This document shows, one piece after another, positions 22,538 through 33,809 of a DNA stretch of 64,000 bases (positions are counted from its first letter, which is position 1; every line of letters begins with the position of its first letter). The notes under the pieces were generated by a model that was given only the letters and a program-made list of their open reading frames with translations, did no database searches and was not told the origin of the DNA. The position numbers were made by a program, and so were the translations under genes. This DNA comes from Oidiodendron maius Zn (Eukaryota; Ascomycota; Leotiomycetes; Myxotrichaceae): the NCBI GenBank assembly GCA_000827325.1, contig KN832877.1:1736001-1800000 (forward strand), given 5' to 3'.

Positions 22538-23486
22538 CTAAGCCTTTATCCCACGAGCCATGAAGACATCACTCGTCATGCTATGCTTCCCAGTGTCAAA
22601 CACCGCATCCTTTACAATAACTTCAAATCCAAAATTCATTCCCACACCCGCACTTTCAAATATCCCCTTCATCCCCTCTTCTCCAAGCCCGTTCTGATTT
22701 CCCCTCTTGCTCGTTGTATCGCCTCTGCCATGTCCGTGCTTCCGCCAAAATCCACCGCCATGATCCTGCTCGCTAGGTTTCTCGTCCGTAGGGAAGTCAA
22801 TAATCAGTAGAACACCTCCTGTCTTCAAGCGCTCAACAAGCTTAGTGACAGCTAGAATTGGGTCGTTTAACTGGTGGAATACCAGTCCGACGACAGCGAG
22901 ATCAAACCCCTGGAATTCCTGGCCTGAGAAGGCTGCTAGAGAAGGGTCGGCGGGGTCAAGAAAGTTGCCAGTAAAGGCGGACAACTTAGGTGTAGTGGAT
23001 TGGGTGTTGGCCCAGGTGTTGTATTCGTGTACCATGTTAGGAGAGATGTCGATTCCCACGGCTTGGGTGATGTAGGGTGCTAGTGCCTGTTGATGTGCAG
23101 GTTAGTATTAAAGTCAAATTCAGACCCGGAGCCCGCCACTAACCACTATGGAGGAGGTTTAGGCAGAATATCGAAGTAACGTACACGTGATATCAGTCCA
23201 GTTCCACACCCGTAATCCAACAACCTGACGCCGTTCCTTTCGACTTGCCCGGCCATTTCCTTGTCCTTAGAGTTAGCGAGAGAGTTAATACCGATCCAGT
23301 CAAGACGGGCGCGGATCTCAGAGATGAGGATCTCAGCAGTCTTCTCGTTTTTGTTGCAGTGGGCTAAAGCTATCGTACTGGGTGAACATTTAGTGATAGC
23401 TGGACAAGGAGATGATTAACTTAGATGAATGATGAAGTGGCGACTCACTCCCAATCAGCCCCATTCGCCGCACAATGTCCACACAT
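22538..23486 (-). CDS. SAM-dependent methyltransferase
   Basis: Three exons (23449-23486, 23185-23377, 22538-23086) with introns of 71 and 98 nt give 259 residues. Motif I is LLDYGCGTG (residues 65-73), the acidic post-I position is GIDIS, and motif II/III is seen in GFDLAVVGLVFHQL and LKTGGVLLIIDFP. This is the class I fold of the UbiE/small-molecule type; no signal peptide. The tiny first exon (MCGHCAANGADW) was chosen because it brings a good start context and an in-frame GTGAGT donor. It lies 327 bp upstream of the AflR-like gene on the same strand, so a role in the same metabolite pathway (O-, N- or C-methylation) is plausible. A general cytosolic methyltransferase is the alternative. 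Confidence 0.84.
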
Positions 23487-24643
23487 TTTCGTTACTATTT
23501 AAACCCTTTTTGAAATCTTAATCTTCGGGTGGAGTTGAGTTTTTAGATCTGTGAATACTTGCTACAAAGTTCCTTCAACAGGAAGAAACTCGGGATATTT
23601 CTATAAGTCTCTACCAGACACCCAAAGGTCTGAGTGCGATTGTCCACAATTCGGCCACTTCTCCTAGGATCAAGGAGCCGAACGTCCAACGGTAAACGTA
23701 TCAAGCCTCCGCCAATCCCTCCGCGAATGGTCCCGCAAAACTCTCCGCCAAAGTCTCCGCACATGTTTCCGCAAAATTTCCCACCAGTATCGCTCCCTGT
23801 GGCTTTTCCGGCTCGTCACAGCATTCCCTGTATGTACATCGATGCGCTCAGGCGGCTGTGAATCTCCAAGTCTTTCCCCAGGGCCTGCCCAAATTTGACT
23901 TCCCCCTGGCTATTGGCGGACGAAAGTTACCGAGATAGCCCTTGCTTTCGTCATCTTAATGTTCATACTAATAAGCTGAATACGACTCATAATTGAATTT
24001 CTTGTATTTAACTTACATACCATTTGCAGCAACAATTTGAGGCGCTTTTGTCTGAATCGGGAAAGCTCCTATTGATCATACTTTCCCGCCGGTCAATTAA
24101 ATGGCTCGCCATTACATCCAAGCTACTCCTATCTTCTTTTCGGTGCCGGTAGTATTGGTTCAGATCAAGAACTGGGCTCGCTAGCGAACCTTGAAAAGGT
24201 TCGGTGATAGAAATGGGTCGTAGAGACGTAGCAGAGCATCGTATCCTTCTGCGATACAGTCCATGACGACCGTAGACTTATGCTTGTCTTTAAGCTCATG
24301 GACATAGGAGATCTCAAGGGGTACATGGATACGCAGGCTATCATAGTGCTCCCAATTGACGGAGTGAGTCGAGGGGGCGCCTAGAACTCGTACTTGGACA
24401 CGGCTCCGTTATTATGTTGACTGTACATATGGTTAAAGTCACTATATGGCGAGTCCAGGTAACCCGAGTGCGGAAGATTACCATTGCCGTGCTGTTACTG
24501 GTGGTTGTGGGCGCCAGGTTTAAGCTGAGGAGGCCGATGAATCTGCTTCGAGAGAAAGGAGCAGAGCAAGGAGCAGAAACGAGGACATTGCGTGGCCGAC
24601 CGGTTTACTCCGTACAAGAGGCACCTGATAGAATGCCATCTCC
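23487..24643. other. Intergenic region with a short imperfect Pro-coding repeat
   Basis: At 23700-23800 the plus strand shows a run of TCCGC(A/C)AA- and TCTCCGC-like units that would read as a Pro-rich peptide (frame 23634-23861), but there is no linked gene. The remainder shows no motif. The frame at 24414-24785 overlaps the 3' end of the ankyrin gene in antisense and is not supported. Confidence 0.5.
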
Positions 24644-27037
24644 TCAGTTCCAATACCCAGGGTCACTTGGACTCAATGTCCACCGCTCTCCCGTGAGGTT
24701 GTTTCGAAAGGTCACAGCTCTCCACGTTCCCCCTTCGTTGCCTGATTTAACCCCATTTTGTTCTTCTGTTGTCTTTGCGCTATAATCCCGCAGCAGCCGT
24801 ATTATGTCTGCACGGCCTTTCAAAAGTGCTAGTTGCAGTATTGTCTGCCCATTCGCGTCTCTTGCGTTGACGTCTGCGCCTGTCATTACCAGGAGTTCTA
24901 CTAACCCAAGATCGCTCATTCTAATGGCCATACGTAGCACTGTGCTTTCGTAGGACCCGACGCGGGCATTACGCCGTAGTAGAAGATTTACCACTGCTTT
25001 ATGCTCATTCATCGCTGCCAGGCTTAGTGCTACATCTCCGTTAGAATCCTCCTTGTTAATGTTGCTTCCTCTGTCCAGTAACAACTCAATTAAATCTTCA
25101 TGTCCACCGGTAGCTGCTAAATGAAGTGCCGTCCTTCCGTTAGAGTCTTCCTTATTAATAATGCCCCCTTTATCTAGTATCAACTTAACTAAATCCTGAT
25201 ATCCACTGCTAGCTGCTAAATGAAGTGATGTCTGTCCATTTCTATCCATTGCTTCGAAATTGACCCCATTTCCCAGTAGAAGTCTCACCACTGTGCTCTG
25301 ATTGTTCTTGGTGGCTAAGTGCAACGCCGCATTGCCATTGGAATCTCGCATTTCGATATCACTTCCTCGCTTCAGGAGCACTTGAACTACTTTCTGATGT
25401 CCCTTGGTAGATGCCAGGTGCAGTGCTGTCCTCCAACGCCTGCCTTCCTCATTGACATCCGTCTCGTCCTCGACCGACCCGACGGACATCGAATTCACAT
25501 CGGCGCCCGCACCGATCAGCATGAGGCACAGGTCCGCCCGGTTGCAGGCTGCTGCTGCGTGTAAGGCACTGCCAAAAACTCCGCCCATAATATTGGGATT
25601 GGCACCATGATCTAGTAAAATCCGAACAAGCTTCCCACTTTGCGAGTTGACGGCCGCTTGCAGAGCGGTCCCGTAATGGCCTCGGTCGGCATTGACATCG
25701 GCATTGCAATATTCGATTAACACTGTGCACTTTTCGGCATCTGATTGTGAAGCATATGATTGCAGCAGGCTACTGAAACGCGGAACGGGGATATTGTCCA
25801 CTGTGCCACCATACCGGCCCAAGAGACGTAAGATGTCCCATTTCTTGCCTTCTGTTCCCCAGGCAGCCTTCATGATACCATCTGTAATAGTCGCTCCAGA
25901 ATCGAGGAGAAGGTGACAAATGTCGAGATTTTCTTTTGTAACTGCTGATAAGAGAGCGGTCCGACTGGCATCAATACTCAGGTTGACGTCTGCGCCCTTG
26001 CTAATTAGCAGCTTGCAGATTTCTAGGTCTTCAAGTTCAGCCGCAGCTCGTATACACGTGTCGTAGCAACCTCCCTTCACATTGAGATCCGCTCCATGGT
26101 CCAATATAAGCTCTACAACCTTGCTGTTCCGCGAAACAACGCTGGCCTGAAGGGCGCTGCCATAAAGACCGCTGCCACAGAGGATTACATCCCACCCACG
26201 CTCTATAACAAGAGTGCAAAGTTCAAGATTGCCTCCTAGAGCTGCAGCCTGGATACAGGTGCCAAAACGCCCATACCCAAGGTCGAGACTGGCGGCATTT
26301 TTGAGCAAAGTAAGCGCCGTTTGGGAATATCCACGAGAAAGTGCCTCCTCCATCGAGCTTGATCCGTTTGCATCAAGGTCCAGGGAGTCCGCGCCGTATT
26401 TGAGAAGCAGTTCAACGACGAAGTATTGATCCTTGCTGGTAGCCAGTCTGAGGGCGCTCTCACCCCCGTTAGTACACGAGTTGGGGTCGGCGCCGCTCTT
26501 GAGGAGGCGCCTTATTGCCTCTAACTTAGGACCTATAGCAGAAATCTCGTCAATAAGCTTCGAGCTTCTGTGTTTCAAATTTGACTCCGAGGTAAGAACA
26601 TGCTTGGCGCGGGTAACTAGTTTTCCAAAGGATGCCGGTGCCTTGTTGGAAGAGTTCCAGCTCTCCGTCCGACCATCAACCAATCTTGGTGAGGAAGATG
26701 AGTCTATCTTTTCAGTTGACTGGCGGAGAACTGCAGTGGGTACATGATTGAAGCTTGATGTTGTGTGCTTTGATTGACTGGCGGCGGAATCTGTTGTAGC
26801 ATCTTGGATTAATTGAGCTGAAAGTGATGCATTTGCAGTAGGGTGTCTACTAGGAGGACGCAGTGTATGAGCCTATTGGTTTCTCAACGATGTAGCTTTG
26901 ATCTATAAACAATACCTTTGCCCACCTCGAGCCGAAGCCACAGATGGTTGTATGCCACCAGCGCTGTCATTGGTGGGTGCGGAATCTTGGCGGGGTAGGC
27001 CCCTTTTCTTAGCTTTCTTGAATACCTTTCGTAGCAT
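24644..27037 (-). CDS. Ankyrin-repeat protein
   Basis: Two exons, 26916-27037 and 24644-26849, with a 66-nt intron (26850-26915), give 775 residues. The N-terminus MLRKVFKKAKKRG is basic, followed by about 85 low-complexity Ser/Thr-rich residues and then about 17-20 ankyrin repeats to near residue 740 (clear units such as GRTALHLAATGGHEDLIELLL). The repeats in the C-terminal half are closest to consensus. No catalytic domain was seen. The splice was placed at TCCTCCTAG because the nearer AATAG acceptor would put the exon out of frame; this is the least certain part of the model. Likely a cytosolic scaffold or the sensor part of a fungal NLR-like system, but no NACHT or NB-ARC domain is attached. 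A TATAAATAG-like element lies near 27200. Confidence 0.83.
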
Positions 27038-28800
27038 CGTAGGTGCAGCCGTAGTCTAGCTGTTTGGAAAATGCTTTACTATGTAAATGGGATTTACAAT
27101 TTTTGGCGTACTGACACGGACACAGAATCGCAAGGCGGCGTTGACGGACGGATTGGCCACCTTTAAGGCACGTGGCAGCTCACAGCTCAGCCGTTGTGTC
27201 TATAAATAGTCCTTCCCACCACGTGCCCCGAACATGTGCGCACCTCAATACGTGCAAAGTCAAGCTACTTCAGATATTAGTATCTCTATGGCCATATAAA
27301 ATAGTCCTGGAGTTAGAGCCGATAAAAGAAGGCGACTGCTGTGGCTAGACGTCTTTAAGTCAGGATGTGTTTTAAGCAATCGCTGGCATGTGCTGACAAC
27401 ATAACAGGAGAATTTCAGTCTGAATGTTCAATCAAGGTTTGCTTTTATTCGTCATGCAGTGAGCAACCTTTTATAGGCTTTAGAGAATATCGAACAGTGT
27501 ATTTGTATTAGTATAGCCTTAGCGAACAAGGGAATATTTCGAGGACTAGACTGAGTAATCCACCATGCTTTTGAGGGGTAAGCAGACTTTTACGGAGGTA
27601 TCCGGCGCCTAGGATAATTCCTGAGCTATATCTCCGATATCTTGCATTGGGAACTTGTAATTCTCGGCAAAGGCTGACGTCGCTTGAGATACAAGCGAGA
27701 CGAGGCTAGATTATTGAGCGAGACACTAATCGTTGCGCTAAGTTACTTGCCTTCACTTCGCAAATAAGTATAGTTATTAAACCTACCACATGGTATTCTA
27801 AAAAATAATTGGAGGTCAGCGCCTAGTTTCTGTCTAGATACCCTTAATTATGTTAAATGCTAAATATAACCTTACTATAATGATGGTTCTAGAAGTCGCT
27901 TTGATGTCAATGATGGTACCTGCTAGGAGGCTAGTGGTTACTTCGATAGGTTGGTCTTTTTAATCTAAAGTTTTCTTGCGCTAGGAGGATTAGAGAAGGA
28001 AGGGCTTCCTTAAGATTTTGGCTTTAGCTAATTTATAGGTTCTAAATTTACTGGTTTCTATTGTGGCCCAAGTGACTATTGTAGTCGCCGGTAAGTAGGC
28101 TAGTTTATACTCTACGTGCCTGCAGTAGGAGAGTCGCGCTGGCCACAAAACACAAAAAATGAAGATTAGATTAGTGCCGGTAAAAGAGCCATTAAATTAT
28201 CAGTCCAAACCGATGCCATTGCTCACAAGTCTCGAAGTTGGTTGATTGCTTAATCTAACTAGTCAGGGCGCAAAGAGGTTTTAAAAGTAATCCGGGGCTT
28301 GCAACGATGACCAAACAGCCCCTACCTGGCTGGTCACCTCATACCTCACCACAGTATTTACTATAAAAAGATTATATACATAATATAAATATATAATAGA
28401 ATAAAATCAGACTTAATTTATTTTAAAATTAATTCAAAATGCATTATAGTAAATTAACGGATTAGTTTCGCATTAATTAAAGAGTGTTCCTCAAAAGTTT
28501 CTATTACCAGATAAAGGTTTACAAACCGTTTCTACTAAAACGTTAGGTCGACTTCCTTCCCAAAATATAGCAATTCCCGTGACGGTTTCTTATTCACGCT
28601 AATTTGGTTGCCTACCTGAGCTCAAGTGAACATCCACCCGACCTGCCACCAGCCTTTGCCCTCCGTTAAACACCTGACAAAGCGTAGTTACACGTGATGC
28701 ACAAGTTATTAATCCTAAAGAGGAAAGGTGGGTTGTGATTTATCTACTAGGGAATGTGATTTAGCTGGTCCCAAAATAAATAATCTGGTGGCTGGGCTCA
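27038..28800. other. AT-rich intergenic block with probable decayed element
   Basis: 27700-28130 and 28330-28520 are rich in TA steps and stop codons in all frames, with isolated coding-like scraps (a minus-strand PIEVTTSLLAGTIIDIKATS near 27900) that I cannot assign. The region just before 28801 is the promoter of the Arf-like gene. Confidence 0.5.
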
Positions 28801-29640
28801 ATGTCCCTTTCCATTCAAAGGTACGTAGTATCTCCCCTTAAAATGTCCTCTATAGTCGCCAAAATCGTCTCTTCCGTCTTTGGTGCTCCTCGGCACACCA
28901 AGATAGCCATACTAGGCCTCGACGGCGCTGGCGGATTGGATCTGCTCAAGCGTGTCTGCGATACAGCGATTGAGCAGCACACAGATAAGACAAGAGCTAC
29001 AGCCTATACCGGCACGAATCACACTCTGAAATTTGATTTTGTTGTAGCAGAAGTGGGAGGCAATGCGACGGCAGAATATCATCGGTGGACGGCCCAGCAG
29101 TTTTGCGACGCCGATGCATTCATCTGGGTGGTTGACAGCACGGATACAGATCGCCTCATGGAATCGCAATGGGAAATGAAGATCTGTAGGCAAGGGAGAA
29201 GATTGATGTATGGGTTAGTCCAACCCGCCGTCCGCTCCGAAGCGCCATGGCTCGTGTTGATAGATTTCAAACGAAATCCTCTGGTCGGCTATTCCTATTT
29301 TTATTGTTACTCTGCTTCAATTTCAAAAGATGTCCTGAGTTAGCTGACTCTACCGGCAGTCCATAGCCCACGCTACAGAACAAGCTGAACTCGTCACCGT
29401 AGATGGACGGCATGATTTGGATTGGGTGTGTTGGTTGAAGTGTGTAGCGTTGATGTAGAGGTGCTAACTTTGATGTAGACTTTCCGCGCCGTCTCTATAA
29501 CTACAGCCGAAGGCCTCGAAGAAGCGATGATATGGCTTCATAAAAAGCTGAAAAGACGTGGCCTTAGAGAAATAGGCCAAGATCCCTTTGCTGGCAGATT
29601 GAAGAAATTCAGGCTGAGGGATGCTAGTTTCGCAAAGTGA
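28801..29640 (+). CDS. Arf-like small GTPase-fold protein with degenerate nucleotide-binding motifs
   Basis: Three exons (28801-29283, 29360-29425, 29479-29640) join to 236 residues, or 222 if translation starts at the second ATG (28843), which gives the usual short amphipathic N-terminal helix. KIAILGLDGAG, DAFIWVVDSTDTDRL and the C-terminal AVSITTAEGLEEAMIWLH are hallmarks of the Arf/Sar family. The P-loop reads GLDGAGGLD instead of GLDxAGK(T/S), the switch-II motif is EVGGN instead of DVGGQ, and no NKxD is found (LVLIDFKRNP instead). There is no Gly2, so no myristoylation. The first intron has a weak donor (GTCGGC), but it is the only phase-compatible one. Either a GTPase-fold protein that no longer binds nucleotide in the usual way, or an early pseudogene with an otherwise intact frame. 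Confidence 0.68.
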
Positions 29641-30294
29641 CTGTAAAATCAAATCTACACTCGAAGGAGAACCCGTTCCGTACGCGAATATATAGCGAGC
29701 AATACTATTAGTTATGCTCTTGTCTTGAGATACTGATGGAGAATTGGCCTTGTATTGGGGGAGGACGCGTGAGATTGACGACTGGAAATAAGCAGTCAAA
29801 ATGCAGGCCAAATAAAGATCAAATAAGCTACTTGGGAAATGCTTCTCATTTATGAGACGTCTGGTTTCATCAGAAGGCAACTTGGTCTCCATAGAATGCG
29901 TCCTGAAAATACCCCGAAGACCTCGGTTAATATTATGTCCAAGTTCTGAATAGCCTGATGGCGAATACTGATTGTTCACAACCCACTCGTCCTTGAATTG
30001 TGATATAAATATCTATTATATAAGGTTCAATGATTATAAGTAGTAAGTAGCTGGAACTTTGTCGAAGAGTGGCTAATGAAACGCAGGGATACAGTATATG
30101 TGCCTGGTTTTATTGGGATTGAATATAATAGTAATTCGTTTCTCATTTTCTCTGACTTCCTCCTTGACTAATCAGCGACTGCGTATACCCTGAGCTTTAG
30201 AGTAGATCAAGGCTAATATCTTGATTACGCCTATAATCACTCTTATCATGCCAGCCATGCCAAGTTCTCTCTTTTGACTATAGGATATTTTTGA
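29641..30294. other. Spacer between convergent genes
   Basis: The minus-strand frame 29464-29979 overlaps the last exon of the Arf-like gene in antisense and has no motif. No other feature is seen. Confidence 0.5.
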
Positions 30295-31070
30295 TCAGAG
30301 TTTAGAGAATCCTGTATCCTCGCAAACGGTGGCCGCTTCGTTATTGGAACACCCACTAATACATCCCCAACTTTTAACGGGAGGCGTCGGATTGTTCGTC
30401 CCACAGCTGGTTTGTTCAAAATAAACCTCGTACCAATTCGAGCCGTCAGTTACGCCATTGAAAAACTGATTATACTGAGCAGTACTCATAGCATCAATAG
30501 CAATGTCGAAATGCCAATGTTGGCCCATGTCGTTGACCTTCATCTGCGTTAGAACATTTAGTACGGGGCTGAAAAGAAAAGAAACAGACCTCGGATGTAG
30601 TGCATTGGTCGCAGTGTTTGCCACCACTGAGAGCGACCGACGCAGGACACTCGTCAATAATCTTGAAGATCAGGGCGTTAGCACTCAATGCGACTCCCTC
30701 AGCAGAGACTGGGGTAAGCCAGTAGCAGACACCACATGCTCCACCAGGTCCACCCGCCCCAGAGACGGATGGATTGGCACCGAAGGCCAGTTGATTGATT
30801 GCTGCCTGTTCCATGTCAGCAACATCGTGATGGTGGGCGGGTTGGAGAGCAAACATAAAGATACCCTGGCCCACCTCCTTGTTTTCCGCTGGTACTCTGG
30901 CCATTCGGAAGGGCATCAACACCGCAAGCGGTCCCGCTGCTGAGCTCAGGGCCGAGGTAAAACTGAGTAGTGGAGGCAGATCCAGTAGATGGTAGAACAT
31001 ATCCTGCTGAGTCTGCAGCGACAGTGCCCATGAGTATTACCGTTGTAATGAGAGTAAACTTAAACTCCAT
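30295..31070 (-). CDS. Secreted GH45-like/expansin-like protein (double-psi barrel)
   Basis: Three exons (30855-31070, 30590-30805, 30295-30543) with 49- and 46-nt introns encode 226 residues. The signal peptide is MEFKFTLITTVILMGTVAADS. Family features in order: TTQFYLG...TACG, GYLYAAINQLAFG, GGACGVCYWLTP, IDECP, HWHFDIA and NWYEVYFEQTSC, which follow the order of GH45 endoglucanases such as the small Trichoderma type. The proton-donor Asp is kept (HFD), but the catalytic-base Asp of the RY(Y/W)DG motif is replaced in FYLG. About a dozen cysteines suggest a disulfide-rich extracellular protein. There is no cellulose-binding module. Loosening or hydrolysis of plant or fungal wall glucans is inferred; a non-catalytic expansin-like role is as likely as hydrolysis. 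Confidence 0.75.
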
Positions 31071-31172
31071 CTTAAAATTGATTACTTTGCTTTGATGATT
31101 CAATAGTTTGAAGAGCTGAGGACAGATTGGGGTGAAGGAAATTGAAGGCATATTAAACCGAGGATGCGCCCA

Positions 31173-31181
31173 GATATATAG
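31173..31181 (-). promoter_or_regulatory. Candidate TATA box of the GH45-like gene
   Basis: CTATATATC on the minus strand, about 103 bases before the start codon. Confidence 0.4.
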
Positions 31182-32411
31182 AAAGACGGAATTACCTTCT
31201 CCAGGCTAATCGCGGATAAAATTTGCAAGGTTTACGAGCTTTCGAGCTCGGAGGCAGTTCAAGAGCCTACCTCCATTCTTGTTACGTCGATGCTCCGTTC
31301 AACAGAATGATATGTATGGCAATCTTCATCTTCTTGTTAACGGCTTCAGTGCTTCCGAGTTACGAAACTTAATATACCGAAGTCTCTATTTTAAAACTTA
31401 GTGTGCGTAATACTAAGATGGTCTAGAGTCATTTTGGTTGTCTTCTGATGTATCCCATGGAGGGTTTCCATCAGTAAAATCCACTGCCAAGCCGATAAGG
31501 TACAGGCTTCCCCAGTATCCTAGAGTGCGGGGTGTGGGTCAACTTTTCCCAATAAAGATGCGGATATCTGGCTCCGTGGAATTTTTGGCCCGTATGAGAT
31601 TAGCGAGATATTGTCTTTGATGCTTAAGATTGATCATATTACCAGCTTTTAACTCACCTTATATTGAGAGAGAATCGATATTCAATGGATACAGGGTATT
31701 AAACTCATATACGCGTCCTCTAACTCGAGCTCGCCACATCGAGAAAGAGAATTGGCGTTGCGATTTCCTCATCCGTCAGCTCGGACTTGGGAGAAGGTTG
31801 ACATACTATTACGAGTCACTCGGTCATCTCTTCGACCAGATTAATGTTCACTTATGAAGCAGTCACGGTTCTGCGTAGTAGATAGGGAGTGCATGTATTG
31901 CGTAAAATAGTGGGCTGTATTTCGTATACATTGTGAGGCTTCACGGATTTCATGAAAGAGCTACCGCGACTTCGCAACCAATGGCCTGGTTAGCCACCCT
32001 CTCGAGCGCAGCAACGACTCCTGTATAGGCGGAATTTTAAATACCGCATTATCCCTGCCACCACAACCGTGTTAATTACTCGAAGGAGCCATCTGCCTGA
32101 CGTTTATTTCTCATGTTCTAGCATTCCCCGTGCTTGGCTTTGGCACGCGAGGTATGATTAACATCGTGATTGCGGGGATGGAACGAGGAGAGCAGCTGCG
32201 GAGGGGTCAAGTCCCCCTATGCCCACCTAGCTTGCTGAGACATATTCCTGACCTTGTTTACCAGTATCCATGACTTGGTATTTGATGATTTGAAGGAGCC
32301 AAGGAAGGGAACTCCTTGCTCCTTTACCCTTCCTAACCAGATCCCAAGTCAAGCACTGTTGAACTCTTCTACTCAAAGCTCAATCCACACGACTGCCCCT
32401 ACGCTACCTAA
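31182..32411. other. Intergenic region with a possible small coding relic
   Basis: On the minus strand at about 31430-31620 one frame is open except for a single TGA and reads RTLGYWGSLYLIGLAVDF with an acidic end (NPPWDTSEDNQND); I do not recognise it. The plus-strand frame 31630-31857 has no support. Nothing else was found. Confidence 0.4.
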
Positions 32412-33660
32412 TCAGACAAGTAAAACATACCATCCTAAGCACTTCATTAAATCGAGCCAGTCACCATTTCTGCTGGTGTTCCCAATATCGTCGTGCGTTT
32501 CCCAGCACGTCTGTATAACCGCAAACGCCTTCCACAAACTTCCAATATTACCCCCTCCCATGAAAGCTTTAGAGGCAAGATCTCTGAAGGCCTGCCGCTG
32601 GTTACCCCTCGCCATGCAGCCAGCGATGCAAAAGGGCCAAACAAGCCTTTGGATGAGTTGCGGATTGGGTAAAGATGTTAGCGCAGCAGCTGCCATCGAA
32701 ACACTGTGCGCTATCTCAGGGATGTTTGGATTTGCGCCTGACAATACAACATTGAGGTAGACTTTGGCCGCACAGGCGTAGGCATAAGTAACTTGGCTAA
32801 TGACATAATTGTTGCGCCGCTCATCCTCTGAGCTCTGAATCTGGTTAGATTGTCCTGGGTAATCAGAATATTGGTCGCGTTCGGCATCTGATTTATTAAT
32901 TCCGGCATCTAGACGCTGATGGATGGAGTCTCCCTGCCTGGCCAACTCTAGCGCACTTAGGGCCCCCCTTTGGGACATTCCATGTTTCCAATCCCACAAT
33001 ACTGCAATCTCACGAATTAATACCATAGTCTAATTTTCACATCCCATAATGTTTCGTAGCTGAAGTTTGCTATTATCTCCCAGGCCATCTGAACATATGT
33101 CGGCATACTGAGGCCGTAACCCGGTAGAGGCTGAACCAAGGATATCGAGCCAAATGATAACACCGTTGAAGAATTCAACTGCCGCATGGTCCGCAAGGGA
33201 TAAACGAGGCAATGGAGATTTCGGCGTTTCGGAGGCATCCAGCACTACCGTATGTGTGCAATATGTCCGTAAGAAGGGGAATATTTTTGGTGCAGCCATA
33301 AGGTGGTTATACCAATTCTCAGTCCCTCCTCTAGCAGCCTGGAATGGGTTCGTCATTAATACTACTTAATTTAATTCCATTAGCGAACTGAACTCGAACA
33401 TTGTCAACTGGATAACGCAAGCTAGGATCTCAATGCTGTCTTTCAGGCCCTCTCAATGTCCTTTGTTTTCTAGTGTGCTAATGTACTGTCGCAATCCTCT
33501 CAGCGCTAGTAAATAGAAGTGGTCTTGCTCAATGCATTCTGATGGTGGCGTTTTTTTGCTCCTAGATAGAGCTAAATTTTGATGATACGCAGCGAGACAG
33601 AGAGCGGCGTTGTACAACGGCTTAACTTGCATCATAAGGCTTAAAATCCAGCTCCAACTA
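32412..33660 (-). pseudogene. Fungal-specific transcription factor (Fungal_trans_2 type), C-terminal relic
   Basis: The minus strand reads, in order, SWILSLMMQVKPLYNAALCLAAYHQ, a break, SIEILACVIQLTMFEF, AARGGTENWYNHLMAA, the LRNIMGCEN region, MVLIREIAVLWDWK, and a C-terminus with WPFCIAGCMA and WLDLMKCLGWYVLLV. This is the order of the Fungal_trans_2 regulatory domain that accompanies many Zn2Cys6 proteins. It holds two in-frame stops inside conserved sequence: a TGA after LENKGH (where CGA/Arg is expected) and a TAG at 33030-33032 after GCEN (where TGG/Trp is expected). The junction near 33360-33400 can only be spliced imperfectly. No zinc-finger exon was found upstream. The 205-residue C-terminal frame remains long and open, so decay is recent or partial. 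Confidence 0.75.
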
Positions 33661-33809
33661 CCATCTGATCAAGTTTGTGATGGCTTTCATGTGTGCGGAG
33701 ATCAAAGTTAACACCTCTCAAGCTATCTCGCTCCATTCCTGCTCAATACCACACTGCTTCCGCTACTAAAGAAGACTTCTCGAGCTTGCGGCGATGTTCG
33801 TGTTATCAC

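Noticed and set aside
29464-29979. Minus-strand open frame of 171 codons
   Set aside because: Its right half lies in the spacer and its left half opposes the verified last exon of the Arf-like gene; no motif.
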